Below are positions 34,605-43,703 of a DNA stretch of 64,000 nucleotides, one piece after another. The DNA is from Bacillota bacterium (lineage in GTDB: Bacteria; Bacillota; Clostridia; Lachnospirales; Lachnospiraceae), in NCBI GenBank assembly GCA_902363515.1, contig CABJAN010000015.1, positions 1 through 64,000 on the forward strand, read 5' to 3'. Position 1 is the first letter of the stretch. Each line of letters opens with the position of its first letter. The notes beneath the pieces are model-generated. The model had not been told where the DNA came from and did no database searches. It saw nothing but the letters and a program-made list of their open reading frames with translations. The translations under genes were made by a program, and so were the position numbers.

Positions 34605-34643
34605 CCTGTTTTGGACGTTAATATTATATCACTCCAAAACGGG
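34605..34643. promoter_or_regulatory. inverted repeat in the symporter 5' leader
   Basis: CCTGTTTTGGA (34605-34615) and TCCAAAACGGG (34633-34643) pair over 11 positions with one G-U and a 17-base AT-rich loop. It lies just after the presumed start of transcription, 34 bases before the ATG. It could be an operator or an RNA hairpin; no T-run follows. Confidence 0.5.
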
Positions 34644-34676
34644 AAACTAATAAATTCATCATAGAAGGAGATTGTT

Positions 34677-36032
34677 ATGGACAAAAAACGAGGAACATTT
34701 TCAAGCAAGATGGGCTTTGTCCTTGCTGCTGCCGGCTCTGCAGTAGGTCTTGGAAATCTCTGGAGATTTCCATATCTGGCAGCAAAATATGGCGGGGGCA
34801 TTTTTCTGCTGGTGTACTTAATACTGGCTGTTACTTTTGGTTTTACTCTGATGATTACAGAAATTGCTATTGGGCGAAAAACCGGCGTCAGCGCTATCGG
34901 CGCTTTTAAAAAGCTGGATAAGCGTTTTGGATTTGTAGGCGTTCTGGCCTGCGTAGTTCCATTTATTATTACCCCTTACTACTGCGTCATCGGTGGATGG
35001 GTTATCAAATATCTGGTCACATTCGTAACCGGACAGGTAAGCGCTGCAGCCGGAGACGATTTTTTCACAGGCTTTACCAGTGAATCCGTTTCCCCTATAA
35101 TCTGGTTTGCAGTTTTCATTCTGCTGACTTCCGTCATTGTAATCTTTGGCGTAGAAAAAGGGATTGAACGGGCAAGCCGTTTCATGATGCCGCTGCTGGT
35201 AGTATTAATCGTTGGAATCTGCATCTTCTGCGTTACCAGACCGGGAGCTGCTGAAGGCGTGAAGTATTATCTGCTTCCTGATTTTTCTAAATTTTCTGCC
35301 ACAACCGTATTGGCTGCCATGGGACAGTTGTTCTACTCCATGTCACTTGCCATGGGTATTATGATTACATATGGTTCTTATATGAAGAAAGACAGTCATC
35401 TGGAAACTTCTGTACGCCAGATTGAGATTTTCGATACTGCTATTGCTTTCCTGGCTGGTCTTCTGATTGTTCCGTCTGTATTCGTATTCTCCGGCGGAGA
35501 CGAAGCAGCCCTTGGAAAAGGACCTTCCTTAATGTTTATTACCCTTCCAAAAGTGTTTAACGATATGACTCTTGGCGGTGTAATTGGCGCTGTATTCTTC
35601 TTATTGGTATTATTTGCAGCCCTGACCTCTTCCATTTCCCTGATGGAAACTAATGTTTCTATTATCCGGGATAAATTGGGCTGGAGCCGCAAAAAAGCAA
35701 CTGTAATCATTACGGTTTATGTTTTAATTCTGGGCGCTATTGTTTCTCTTGGTTTTGGGCCGCTTGGCTTTATCAAGATTCTGGGACTGGGACTTCTGGA
35801 CTTCTTTGACTTTATCAGCAACAGTGTTCTGATGCCTATTGTAGCAATCCTGACCTGTATCTGTATTGGTCACTTTGTAGGTCCTAAGACGGTTTCCGAT
35901 GAAGTAGAATTGAATGGTTCCTTTAAAATGAAAAAGTTCTATACGATTATGTTGAAATGGATCGCACCTGTATGCCTGGTACTGGTTCTGATTTTTGCAG
36001 TATCGGAAGCCATGGGATGGATTAGTGTTTAA
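34677..36032 (+). CDS. sodium-dependent amino-acid transporter (NSS family)
   Basis: A 451-residue neurotransmitter:sodium symporter family protein with the LeuT fold. The first helix carries the sodium and substrate site AAAGSAVGLGNLWRFPYLAAKYGGG. Eleven or so hydrophobic segments follow, close to the short bacterial form exemplified by MhsT. It couples sodium entry to uptake of an amino acid; the specificity is not predictable. GAAGGAG lies upstream of the ATG. It stands alone between the divergent infC operon and a convergent DUF1540 gene. Confidence 0.93.
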   Translation: MDKKRGTFSSKMGFVLAAAGSAVGLGNLWRFPYLAAKYGGGIFLLVYLILAVTFGFTLMITEIAIGRKTGVSAIGAFKKLDKRFGFVGVLACVVPFIITPYYCVIGGWVIKYLVTFVTGQVSAAAGDDFFTGFTSESVSPIIWFAVFILLTSVIVIFGVEKGIERASRFMMPLLVVLIVGICIFCVTRPGAAEGVKYYLLPDFSKFSATTVLAAMGQLFYSMSLAMGIMITYGSYMKKDSHLETSVRQIEIFDTAIAFLAGLLIVPSVFVFSGGDEAALGKGPSLMFITLPKVFNDMTLGGVIGAVFFLLVLFAALTSSISLMETNVSIIRDKLGWSRKKATVIITVYVLILGAIVSLGFGPLGFIKILGLGLLDFFDFISNSVLMPIVAILTCICIGHFVGPKTVSDEVELNGSFKMKKFYTIMLKWIAPVCLVLVLIFAVSEAMGWISV

Positions 36033-36038
36033 GCAGTA

Positions 36039-36090
36039 AAAAAGAACAACAGAAGCCGGGATTTTCTCCCGCTCCTGTTGTTCTTTTTTT
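36039..36090. terminator. bidirectional terminator
   Basis: A long stem (AAGAACAACAG with CTGTTGTTCTT plus inner pairing GGGA/CCCG) flanked by A and T runs on both sides serves the symporter gene and the convergent DUF1540 gene. Confidence 0.88.
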
Positions 36091-36406
36091 ACTGTCTTTG
36101 AAAGCTGCCGCAGCAAGTCTCGTCACACTTGCAGGCGCTTGTACCTGTAATAGTAATTTTATCTGCATGGCACTTTTCCTGCTTATTAAAGGTACATTCA
36201 CAGGCTTTGCAGTCTACGGCAATGGTCTTACATCCGCATCCTGTGTCTACGCTGTTTTTTGCACTTCCTTTTTTCTCTACGAAACTTCTGCAACAGGTTT
36301 CATCTGCTGTCTGGGCGGTATCTCCGTCCACCAGAATATCTCCCTTGGAACAATACTCGTTTTTATTATACACACATGTTTTTGCTGTACAACTTAATGC
36401 TGGCAT
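36089..36406 (-). CDS. DUF1540 cysteine-rich protein
   Basis: A 105-residue protein made of two DUF1540 modules, each with four cysteines in a C-x4-C..C..CC pattern: CTAKTCVYNKNEYC..DETCCRSF and CKACECTFNKQEKC..DETCCGSF. DUF1540 proteins are small, probably metal-binding, and common in clostridia; some are linked to sporulation. There is no signal peptide. The frame is open to 36427, but AGGAGGT lies four and seven bases before the two adjacent ATGs at 36409 and 36406, so the start is one of these. Confidence 0.85.
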   Translation of the reverse strand: MPALSCTAKTCVYNKNEYCSKGDILVDGDTAQTADETCCRSFVEKKGSAKNSVDTGCGCKTIAVDCKACECTFNKQEKCHADKITITGTSACKCDETCCGSFQRQ

Positions 36407-36485
36407 CATTCTACCTCCTGAATTCATATTTTATCAGTGATAGTATCTCTCCATTTTCCAAGTTTATTCCAAAATTCTTAATTTT

Positions 36486-38462
36486 TTAATTTTCTATTTT
36501 CTTTCCCTGTGCATCTACTTCGATTTTCCGGATTTCTTTTGTACGGATTTCCTTGCAGATTGCATTTACAAATTCATCCAGCGGTTTCTGTCCTTCATCT
36601 CCTAAGTAACGGCTTCTCACAGAAACAACCTGGTCTTCTTCCTCTTTCGCACCTACTACCAGCATATAAGGAACTTTGGCAAGACGTGCTTCACGAATCT
36701 TATATCCAATCTTTTCAGAACGTCCGTCAACGCTGGAGCGGATTCCATTTGCCTTTAATTCTTTCTGCACTTTTTCTGCATAGTCTGTGTATTTTTCAGA
36801 AATCGGAAGTACACGTACCTGTTCCGGACAAAGCCATGTTGGGAACATACCTGCATATTTTTCTGTCAGCCATGCCAGTGTTCTTTCGTAGCATCCGATA
36901 GAAGTTCTGTGGATAATATATGGGCGGACTTTCTCCCCTTTTTCATCAATGAAGTACATATCAAACTGCTCTGCAAGAAGTGCATCCCACTGAATGGTAA
37001 TCATAGTATCTTCTTTTCCATATACATTCTTGGCATTGATATCAACCTTTGGTCCGTAGAATGCAGCTTCTCCCACATCCTCCACAAACGGAATACCAAG
37101 CTCTGTCAGAACGTTTCTGATATGTCCTTCTGTTTCTTCCCAGACTTCCGGTTCTCCAATATATTTTTCTTTGTTTTCCGGATCCCATTTTGACAGATGG
37201 TAAGTAACATCTTCCTCTACGCCCAGAGTTTCAAGACAATGTTTTGCCAGAGCCAGACAGCCCTTGAACTCTTCTACCATCTGGTCAGGACGCACAATCA
37301 GATGTCCTTCTGAAATAGTAAACTGACGTACACGTGTCAGACCATGCATTTCACCGGAATCTTCATTTCTGAACAAAGTAGAAGTCTCACCATAGCGGAT
37401 AGGCAGCTCTCTGTAAGAATGCTGGCTTGCTTTGTATACATAATACTGGAATGGGCAGGTCATAGGACGCAGCGCAAACACTTCCTTATCCTTTTCTTCA
37501 TCTCCCAGTACAAACATTCCGTCTTTATAATGATCCCAGTGTCCAGAAATCTTATACAGATCACTCTTTGCCATAAGCGGTGTTTTTGTACGCACATAGC
37601 CCCATTCATTATCCTCCAGGTCTTCAATCCATCTCTGGAGTTCTTTCATCATAATCACACCTTTTGGCATGATAAGTGGAAGTCCCTGTCCGATTACATC
37701 TACCGTTGTAAACAGCTCCATCTCTCTTCCCAGTTTGTTGTGGTCACGTTTTTTTGCTTCCTCCAACTGTTCCAGATATGCATTTAACTCATCTTTCTTT
37801 CCAAATGCTGTTCCGTAAATACGGGAGAACATCTTATTCTTCTCATTTCCTCTCCAGTAAGCACCTGAAGAAGAAATCAGCTTAAACGCTTTGATATTTT
37901 TTGTACTCATCAGGTGAGGACCTGCACACAGGTCTACAAAATCTCCCTGGGAATAGAAAGAAATTTCTGCATCTTCCGGAAGATCCTGAATCAATTCTAC
38001 TTTGTAAGACTCGCCTTTTTCTTCCATGAATTTAATCGCTTCTGCTCTTGGAAGTGTATAACGCTCAATTTTTGCACCTTTTTTGATGATTTTTTTCATT
38101 TCTTTTTCCAGTGCATCTAACTCTTCTCTGCTGAAGGATTCGTGATCAAAATCATAGTAGAATCCAGTATCAATGGAAGGTCCGATTGCAAGTTTTGCAT
38201 CTGGATACAGATTTTTCACTGCTTCTGCCAGTACATGGGAAGTAGTATGGCGAAGAGCTGCCAGACCTTTCTCATCATTGGCTGTGAGAATGTTCAGTTC
38301 ACAATCCTTGTCCACTACGGTTCTTAAATCTACCACTTCTCCGTTAATTTCTCCCGCACATGCTGCCCGTGCCAGCCCTTCGCTGATATCCAGGGCAATC
38401 TCATATACAGATTTTGCTTCTGCATATTCTTTTTTTAATCCGTCTTTTAAAGTAATGATCAT
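36486..38462 (-). CDS. thrS: threonyl-tRNA synthetase
   Basis: A 658-residue class II synthetase that charges tRNA-Thr. The TGS domain spans about residues 1-60. The second N-terminal editing domain carries HTTSHVLAEAV (HxxxH) and the SAD motif. The catalytic core has GVIMMKELQRW (motif 1), RNEDSGEMHGLTRVRQF (motif 2) and IHRTSIGCYERTLAWL (motif 3). The C-terminal anticodon-binding domain begins near CPEQVRVLPI. The upstream T-box leader makes expression depend on uncharged tRNA-Thr. It is monocistronic as far as visible. Confidence 0.98.
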   Translation of the reverse strand: MIITLKDGLKKEYAEAKSVYEIALDISEGLARAACAGEINGEVVDLRTVVDKDCELNILTANDEKGLAALRHTTSHVLAEAVKNLYPDAKLAIGPSIDTGFYYDFDHESFSREELDALEKEMKKIIKKGAKIERYTLPRAEAIKFMEEKGESYKVELIQDLPEDAEISFYSQGDFVDLCAGPHLMSTKNIKAFKLISSSGAYWRGNEKNKMFSRIYGTAFGKKDELNAYLEQLEEAKKRDHNKLGREMELFTTVDVIGQGLPLIMPKGVIMMKELQRWIEDLEDNEWGYVRTKTPLMAKSDLYKISGHWDHYKDGMFVLGDEEKDKEVFALRPMTCPFQYYVYKASQHSYRELPIRYGETSTLFRNEDSGEMHGLTRVRQFTISEGHLIVRPDQMVEEFKGCLALAKHCLETLGVEEDVTYHLSKWDPENKEKYIGEPEVWEETEGHIRNVLTELGIPFVEDVGEAAFYGPKVDINAKNVYGKEDTMITIQWDALLAEQFDMYFIDEKGEKVRPYIIHRTSIGCYERTLAWLTEKYAGMFPTWLCPEQVRVLPISEKYTDYAEKVQKELKANGIRSSVDGRSEKIGYKIREARLAKVPYMLVVGAKEEEDQVVSVRSRYLGDEGQKPLDEFVNAICKEIRTKEIRKIEVDAQGKKIEN

Positions 38463-38512
38463 GTTTCTTCTCCTTTCTTAAGTCCTGCAGAGGTACGCAT
38501 CCCTTTTATAAA

Positions 38513-38561
38513 ACCAAAAAGCCCGTCCCCTGCAGTCGTTTCCAGACTGCAAGGGACGGGC
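38513..38561 (-). terminator. T-box regulatory terminator
   Basis: GCCCGTCCC and GGGACGGGC close a long stem (38561-38521), followed by TTTTTGGTT on the minus strand. This is the terminator alternative to the antiterminator of the T-box. Confidence 0.9.
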
Positions 38562-38770
38562 ATATTTACATGTTACCCGCGGTTCCACCCTTTTTGTTCA
38601 AAGCTTTTGCTTTGGTAACCACTTCATTTGATGATAACGGAATCACCGGACCGGATTAGGGCCACTCAGAGGTAGTTTTCAAATGTTTCCGTGACAGAAC
38701 GCTTCCAGCATCTGCGCTCCTCTCTGGGACCTTCCACATCCTACTCTTCTCGTCAACGTGTTTTCTATAT
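38513..38770 (-). promoter_or_regulatory. T-box leader of thrS
   Basis: The leader contains the T-box core GGGTGGAACCGCGGGT at 38590-38575, a regulatory terminator after it, and an upstream stem I region with AGTAGGA and GGAGCGCAGA-like conserved elements. The likely specifier is the ACC of AAAACTACCTCTGAG near 38676, a threonine codon, which fits the downstream gene. Binding of uncharged tRNA-Thr would favour the antiterminator and permit thrS transcription. Confidence 0.93.
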
Positions 38771-38776
38771 GTCCAT

Positions 38777-38804
38777 ATTATAGCTTTTTAAAGGGATTTG
38801 TCAA
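38777..38804 (-). promoter_or_regulatory. thrS promoter
   Basis: Consensus TTGACA (38804-38799), 16 bases, then TATAAT (38782-38777) on the minus strand, just after the YdcF gene stop. Confidence 0.85.
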
Positions 38805-38813
38805 CCACTAACT

Positions 38814-39575
38814 TCACAGATTTCCCGCCAGTTTATCCTTCACCACACCGAAAAATTCCCGCATCAGATAGTTCATTTGAAGGAATGTATTACTCTTTGC
38901 TGGAATTCCCTGGATCTGGCAATTCATCTTCTTCCTGGCAATGGCTGTGCCACGGTAAATATGAAAATTATTGGTAACAATTCCTGTCTTTATTTCCTTT
39001 TGCTCTGTTTCTTTTCGGCTGTCCGCCTGTAGCAATGCATAGGAATAGGCAATGTTCTCCTGGGTACTGGTTGATTTATTTTCTTCTATGAGCCTTTCTT
39101 CTGAAATCCCCAGCTTTTCCAGTTCCTGTCTCATGCACTGGGCCTCTGATATGTCCTCTCCTGTGCCTTTTCCTCCTGAAAGAATGGCTCTTGTTTTCGG
39201 ATTTCCCTTCAAATATTCAGCAGCTTCCCAAATCCGGTGAGAAAGAGCAAGACTGGGGCGGTTTCCTTTTACCTGCGCTCCAAGCACCACTATGTAATCA
39301 AGTCCCGGTTCTGGTTTCTGAAGCATAGCGCCCACAATCAAACCTTCCACAAACAGAAACAGCGCCAATCCACCACCCACACATACAACCCCTGCAATTT
39401 TCAGCCCCATAGGAGTCTGAAGATGTCTATGCAGCACCCAGGCGGCTGCCAGAAAACAGGCTCCAAGCCCTGCCCAGAAGAAAGGAAATTTTGATGACCA
39501 TCCTGCATAGGCAACAATTCCAACAAAATATCCAAGACTTAAAAGCCCCAAAAGAATCATTATTTTTTCTGCCAT
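38814..39575 (-). CDS. YdcF/SanA-like DUF218 membrane protein
   Basis: A 253-residue protein with three N-terminal hydrophobic segments (about residues 5-85) and a DUF218 domain. The domain carries VVLGAQVKGNRPSLALSHR, AILSGGKGTGEDISEAQCM, ENKSTSTQEN and VTNNFHIYRG, all hallmarks of the YdcF/SanA family. These proteins are linked to cell-envelope or vancomycin-sensitivity phenotypes in E. coli, but their chemistry is unknown. AGGAGG lies before the ATG. It is followed closely by the thrS promoter. Confidence 0.88.
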   Translation of the reverse strand: MAEKIMILLGLLSLGYFVGIVAYAGWSSKFPFFWAGLGACFLAAAWVLHRHLQTPMGLKIAGVVCVGGGLALFLFVEGLIVGAMLQKPEPGLDYIVVLGAQVKGNRPSLALSHRIWEAAEYLKGNPKTRAILSGGKGTGEDISEAQCMRQELEKLGISEERLIEENKSTSTQENIAYSYALLQADSRKETEQKEIKTGIVTNNFHIYRGTAIARKKMNCQIQGIPAKSNTFLQMNYLMREFFGVVKDKLAGNL

Positions 39576-39613
39576 AATTCCTCCTGTCTAAAAACAATTC
39601 TAATCCAAAGTAA

Positions 39614-39657
39614 GAAAAAACCTTCTCACAGTACAGTTCATGTCTTATGAGAAGGTT
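39614..39657 (-). terminator. terminator after the SEC-C gene
   Basis: AACCTTCTCA (39657-39648) pairs with TGAGAAGGTT (39628-39619), followed by a T-run on the minus strand. Confidence 0.85.
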
Positions 39658-39684
39658 CTGTCAGATTCTATTTTGTTCTGAAAA

Positions 39685-40188
39685 TTATTTTCTTCCACAG
39701 CAGTGTTTGTATTTTTTGCCGCTTCCGCATGGACAAGGATCATTACGTCCAATTTTTGGTCCTTTTACAACTGTTCCGGATTTTTTCTGTTCCTTATACA
39801 GTTCTTTTCTCTTTTCTTCAGAGAAAATGCTGTTCCACTGTGGCAGTTCATACAGCCAGTCTGCTTTTGCATCCACCATATTCTTGTACAGAGTTTCCAG
39901 GTCATAACCCAGATTTACTTCTGTGTTTTCGTCCATTTCCTCGATTGGGTTTGGAACTTTTAAGCTGTCATTAATACCATCCAGGAAACCTACCATAGTC
40001 AATACTTCTACTTCGTATTTCTCTGCCAGTTCTTTTACAGTTCCTTTTACGACTTCTTTTGGATTGCTGAGAAGCTTCTCATAAATTCCTTTCTCAATCA
40101 TAAAGTAGTCTGTCCAGAATTTCTGAAGCTGTGCTCTGTCTGTCTGCTGAGAATATGCAATCTCTCTCCATTCCTGTAATAATGCCAT
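39685..40188 (-). CDS. SEC-C zinc-motif protein
   Basis: A 167-residue protein ending in a SEC-C motif, [20 protein letters not shown], the zinc-binding tail seen at the end of SecA and in many small proteins. The rest is helical and acidic, without a recognised enzyme domain. The frame is open to 40233, but the conserved start appears to be the ATG at 40188 ([14 protein letters not shown]), with a GGCAGG-like site upstream. It has its own promoter and terminator. A role in protein export or quality control is often guessed for such proteins but is not supported here. Confidence 0.8.
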   Translation of the reverse strand: MALLQEWREIAYSQQTDRAQLQKFWTDYFMIEKGIYEKLLSNPKEVVKGTVKELAEKYEVEVLTMVGFLDGINDSLKVPNPIEEMDENTEVNLGYDLETLYKNMVDAKADWLYELPQWNSIFSEEKRKELYKEQKKSGTVVKGPKIGRNDPCPCGSGKKYKHCCGRK

Positions 40189-40255
40189 GTATCTTACCTG
40201 CCTTTTGTATTTTTTCCATTTTCTTGTCTGCAATAAATATCACAGTCTATCTTGT

Positions 40256-40284
40256 ATTATAAACGAAAGGAGAGCGTTTTTCAA
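40256..40284 (-). promoter_or_regulatory. promoter of the SEC-C gene
   Basis: TTGAAA (40284-40279), 17 bases, then TATAAT (40261-40256) on the minus strand, directly after the nagZ stop. Confidence 0.75.
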
Positions 40285-40289
40285 TCCTT

Positions 40290-41807
40290 TTACTTTTTAA
40301 AATATTTTTTTACGCCTTCAACTGCCCGTCTGGAATATTCATACAATGCCATTTGAAAACTAATTTGTTTCCCATATTCTAAATCATAAGGACTGTTTAA
40401 GGCAATCTGTGCCACGTGACTATTATATCCAGGAATTTCAGCAAGAAGTTCTTGCTGCCATGGATCCAGGTTTGCATTACAGGTTGCAAGAACTACCGCT
40501 GTAGCGTTTTCTGCTTTCTGGCACAATTCTCTGATTCTGCTTTTCCCATCTCTACTGTCAAACAGTTCTGCCATTCCTCCAAAGGTTTCCTGCATCTCCT
40601 TAGAAAAACTCCAGCCTTCAAAGACCACCTCTGATACCCTGCTAAAGCCTGTTGGAACAGAAGAAATAAAGAGCGGAATTTCTCCCAGAGCAAATTTTCC
40701 TGTATTTTGCTTCTCCAGTGCTTCCTCCAAAAACTCCTGCATAAACTGCTTTTGTGGTTCAGTGCCTGCTTTTTCTATCTCTACGGTTGTTGATCCAAGC
40801 GCTTCTTTTATTTCTAAAATATGCTGTACCGCTTTATCCACAGTTTCGATTTGAACAGAACCGTCAAGCACTGCTTTTTCCACTGCGTTCATCGCCTCTT
40901 TTGCAATAGATGCCGTATGAGAAATGAACAGCAATTCTACTCCTGCCTTCACTGCCTCTACACATCCAGTTGCTGTACCAAAGAATTCTTTAATTGCATC
41001 CATTTCCATACAGTCTGAAATAATCAAACCTTTATAACACATTTTTTCCCGTAAATATCCTGTAACCGCCTCGTAGGACATAGTACATGGAATGTTTTCT
41101 CCTGTCATGGCCGGAACCAGCATATGTGAAATCGTAATTGCCGGAATGCCAGCCTGGATTAAATCCTCAAATGGTTTCAATTCTTCTTTTTCCAGTTCTT
41201 CCATACTCTTTTTCAACAGCGGCAATGCAAGATGCGAATCTGTATCTGTATCCCCATGTCCCGGAAAATGCTTTCCTGAACAAAGAATACCAGCCTTTGT
41301 ATATCCTCTGACTGCACACTTTGCACATTCTGTCACAGTATCAGCATTTTCTCCAAAACTACGAATACCAATAACCGGATTCTTTCGATTTGTATTAATG
41401 TCCAAAACCGGAGCCAGATTAAAATTAATTCCAAGAGCTTTTAATTCTTCCCCGACAATCCGGGAACCTTTTTCAAGCCGCTCCTTACAATGTGCCTGAG
41501 CCATGGCTGAAGGAAGCATTGCCAGATCTTTTGGCAGACGGGAAACTACACCGCCTTCTTCATCAATGGTAATAAATGGAATATGTCCCGTTTCTCTTTC
41601 GATCAACTGAATCAGATAGCTGTTTAATTTCCCAAGTTCCTCTCTGGAACCCACATTGTGAGAAAATAAAATCACATTTCCAACTTTATATTCTTTTACC
41701 ATCTGGACAAATTCCTCAGAGGGCCACCTGGATGGAAAACCAACAGTAAATAGCTGTCCTATTTTTTCTCTGAGTGTCATCTGCTCTAGTTGTTTCTCTA
41801 TGCTCAC
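40290..41807 (-). CDS. nagZ: NagZ-type beta-N-acetylglucosaminidase (GH3)
   Basis: A 505-residue two-domain GH3 enzyme that removes terminal GlcNAc from peptidoglycan fragments. The GH3 barrel shows KHFPGHGDTDTDSH, the His-Asp loop special to NagZ enzymes, and the nucleophile region ISDCMEMDA. The C-terminal domain resembles that of Bacillus NagZ. There is no signal peptide, so it should act in the cytosol, unlike the Bacillus enzyme. The start is GTG at 41807, with AAGGAG eight bases before it. It is the last gene of the 12-gene amino-sugar operon, 14 bases after namZ. Confidence 0.9.
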   Translation of the reverse strand: MSIEKQLEQMTLREKIGQLFTVGFPSRWPSEEFVQMVKEYKVGNVILFSHNVGSREELGKLNSYLIQLIERETGHIPFITIDEEGGVVSRLPKDLAMLPSAMAQAHCKERLEKGSRIVGEELKALGINFNLAPVLDINTNRKNPVIGIRSFGENADTVTECAKCAVRGYTKAGILCSGKHFPGHGDTDTDSHLALPLLKKSMEELEKEELKPFEDLIQAGIPAITISHMLVPAMTGENIPCTMSYEAVTGYLREKMCYKGLIISDCMEMDAIKEFFGTATGCVEAVKAGVELLFISHTASIAKEAMNAVEKAVLDGSVQIETVDKAVQHILEIKEALGSTTVEIEKAGTEPQKQFMQEFLEEALEKQNTGKFALGEIPLFISSVPTGFSRVSEVVFEGWSFSKEMQETFGGMAELFDSRDGKSRIRELCQKAENATAVVLATCNANLDPWQQELLAEIPGYNSHVAQIALNSPYDLEYGKQISFQMALYEYSRRAVEGVKKYFKK

Positions 41808-41821
41808 GCTTGTTTCTCCTT

Positions 41822-42964
41822 TTAATCATAAAGATGATAAGCAGTTTTTCTTTTCTGGAATTCCTGACTATCTTTTTCATAAGTTCCCAACAATTCCAGT
41901 ATATTTTCTGCAGATCCCATAATTTTGCTGCTTCCAAAAAGAAGTTCCACGCTTCTTCTGCCTCCTTCTCTAAATGGAGGTAAAAATGAAAAATCTTTTG
42001 GATAACATTCTTGAAATGCTTTTAGTAAAATCACTCCCGTTGCTGCTGCCTCATAACTCCTGTAATTCGTTACATGAACCTGTATCCCCTCACACGCTTC
42101 CTGAGCATGCTTAGACGCAGAGGGAGTAAAATACACAGGTCTGAACAAAACCCCTGGAAGATTTTTACTGTTCATGTGCTGGCTGAACCGATATGCGTCC
42201 ACATAAGGAGCACCTATGATTTCAAAAGGCGCAGTAGTGCCTCTTCCCTCTGAAAGATTCGTTCCTTCAAACAGGCAGGTTCCCGTATAAACAAGTGCTG
42301 TTTCAAATCTTGGTATCCCCATACTTGGCATAACCCAGATATTTCCAGTTTCCGGAAACAGCATGTCATGATTCCACCCTTCTACCTTTACTACAGAAAT
42401 TGGGAAATGATAGTCCTGCTCCTGGTAAATCATTCCTGCCAGTTCCCCTACAGTCAATCCGTAGCGCATACAAACAGGGTATGCTCCTATAAAACTTTCA
42501 TAACCATTTTGAAGAACATTTCCTTCTACTTTTCCGCCCAGGGGATTAAATCGGTCCAGAATAATCAGCTCTTTTCCAGACTCTTCACAAGACTGCATGG
42601 CATAATACATGGTCCAGATAAAAGTATAATACCGCACGCCAATATCCTGAATATCATATACAATACTGTCCACTTGCTCCAACATTTCTTTTGTCAGTCT
42701 TTTGGAATCTGTTCTGTACAAACTGTACACCGGAATCCCCGTATAAGCATCCACTGCATCTGCTACAACTCCTCCGGCATCCACATTCCCTCTTACACCA
42801 TGCTCCGGTGAAAAAAGAGCCCGAACCTCATACCTTTCTGCCAAAATATCAATGGAGGATTTCAGCTTCCGATTTACACCGGAAACCGAAGTAATCAGTC
42901 CCAGACGTTTTCCCTGAAACAAAGCATCATATTTTTCAATACAGTCTATTCCATTTCGTACCAT
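41822..42964 (-). CDS. namZ: DUF1343 exo-beta-N-acetylmuramidase (NamZ-like)
   Basis: A 380-residue DUF1343 protein. The Bacillus member NamZ (YbbC) removes MurNAc from the non-reducing end of peptidoglycan chains. Conserved stretches are GLITSVSGV, FSPEHGVRGNVDAG, VYDIQDIGVRYYTFIWTM, DRFNPLGG and EGTNLSEGRGTTAPFE, with the active-site glutamate expected in one of the last blocks. The N-terminus MVRNGIDCIEK lacks a signal peptide, whereas the Bacillus enzyme is secreted. Paired with NagZ it would allow stepwise breakdown of imported glycan oligomers. It lies 18 bases after the PIG-L gene. Confidence 0.88.
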   Translation of the reverse strand: MVRNGIDCIEKYDALFQGKRLGLITSVSGVNRKLKSSIDILAERYEVRALFSPEHGVRGNVDAGGVVADAVDAYTGIPVYSLYRTDSKRLTKEMLEQVDSIVYDIQDIGVRYYTFIWTMYYAMQSCEESGKELIILDRFNPLGGKVEGNVLQNGYESFIGAYPVCMRYGLTVGELAGMIYQEQDYHFPISVVKVEGWNHDMLFPETGNIWVMPSMGIPRFETALVYTGTCLFEGTNLSEGRGTTAPFEIIGAPYVDAYRFSQHMNSKNLPGVLFRPVYFTPSASKHAQEACEGIQVHVTNYRSYEAAATGVILLKAFQECYPKDFSFLPPFREGGRRSVELLFGSSKIMGSAENILELLGTYEKDSQEFQKRKTAYHLYD

Positions 42965-42982
42965 CTTGCAGTTCCCTTTCTC

Positions 42983-43678
42983 TTACAAATCCTCTATCAC
43001 CAATTTCATTTCTTCCGGATTCACCATAAATGCCTCAGCATAATCACACCTGGCAAGACATCCATTGCAGCGCATGAGATGCTCATAATACTCCATATAG
43101 TGAAAATCTTTGCTATGCACAGCAAACCAATGCTCCTGAATTGCTTTTTTCCAAAGTTCAAATCCCTCTTCGGATACTTTCATATACACATACGGTTTAA
43201 ATTCTGTAGCATCTTCCCAATTCTGAGCATAATAAGGTCCTTTTGCAAAATGTGCCGCTTCTTCTCGCTCAATCCCTTTAAGTCCTGCAAAAAACTGAGC
43301 ATCCTTTACAATACGGTGTGTTAATTCATGGTCTTTATGCATACTGTATTTCCAATGTGTCAATAATGCACATGGACGGTATTTCCGAATCAAATCACAT
43401 ACCTGAAACCTTACCTCTTCGTTATCAGGCAGTTCTCCGTCCACATAGGGAAGTACAACCGCTTCCCCTCCCAAATGTTTCACAAACGCATCTGCCTCTT
43501 TTAATTTCTGTTCCCGATACTGTTCCACGCTTAAATGCGGTGGGTTCCCTCTTTCTCCACCTGTTAATGCCACAGTAATCACTTTATATCCTTTCAGCGC
43601 CATTGTAGCAAGAATACCGCCACAGGTAAGCTCTGCATCACCAATATGTCCCCCAATGGCCATAATTGTTTTTTCCAT
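42983..43678 (-). CDS. PIG-L family (LmbE-like) deacetylase
   Basis: A 231-residue zinc-dependent N-acetylglucosaminyl deacetylase family protein. The metal motif is a variant, GGHIGDAELTCGG, in place of the usual AHPDDE; the second site is KYSMHKDHELTHRIV. It is cytosolic. Members remove acetyl groups from GlcNAc-containing small molecules (as in mycothiol, bacillithiol and GPI biosynthesis). In this operon the likely substrate is an N-acetyl amino sugar or its disaccharide phosphate. AGGAGG lies before the ATG, 25 bases after the GNAT gene. Confidence 0.85.
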   Translation of the reverse strand: MEKTIMAIGGHIGDAELTCGGILATMALKGYKVITVALTGGERGNPPHLSVEQYREQKLKEADAFVKHLGGEAVVLPYVDGELPDNEEVRFQVCDLIRKYRPCALLTHWKYSMHKDHELTHRIVKDAQFFAGLKGIEREEAAHFAKGPYYAQNWEDATEFKPYVYMKVSEEGFELWKKAIQEHWFAVHSKDFHYMEYYEHLMRCNGCLARCDYAEAFMVNPEEMKLVIEDL

Positions 43679-43703
43679 TTCCGAAATACCCTCCTGATTT
43701 TCA

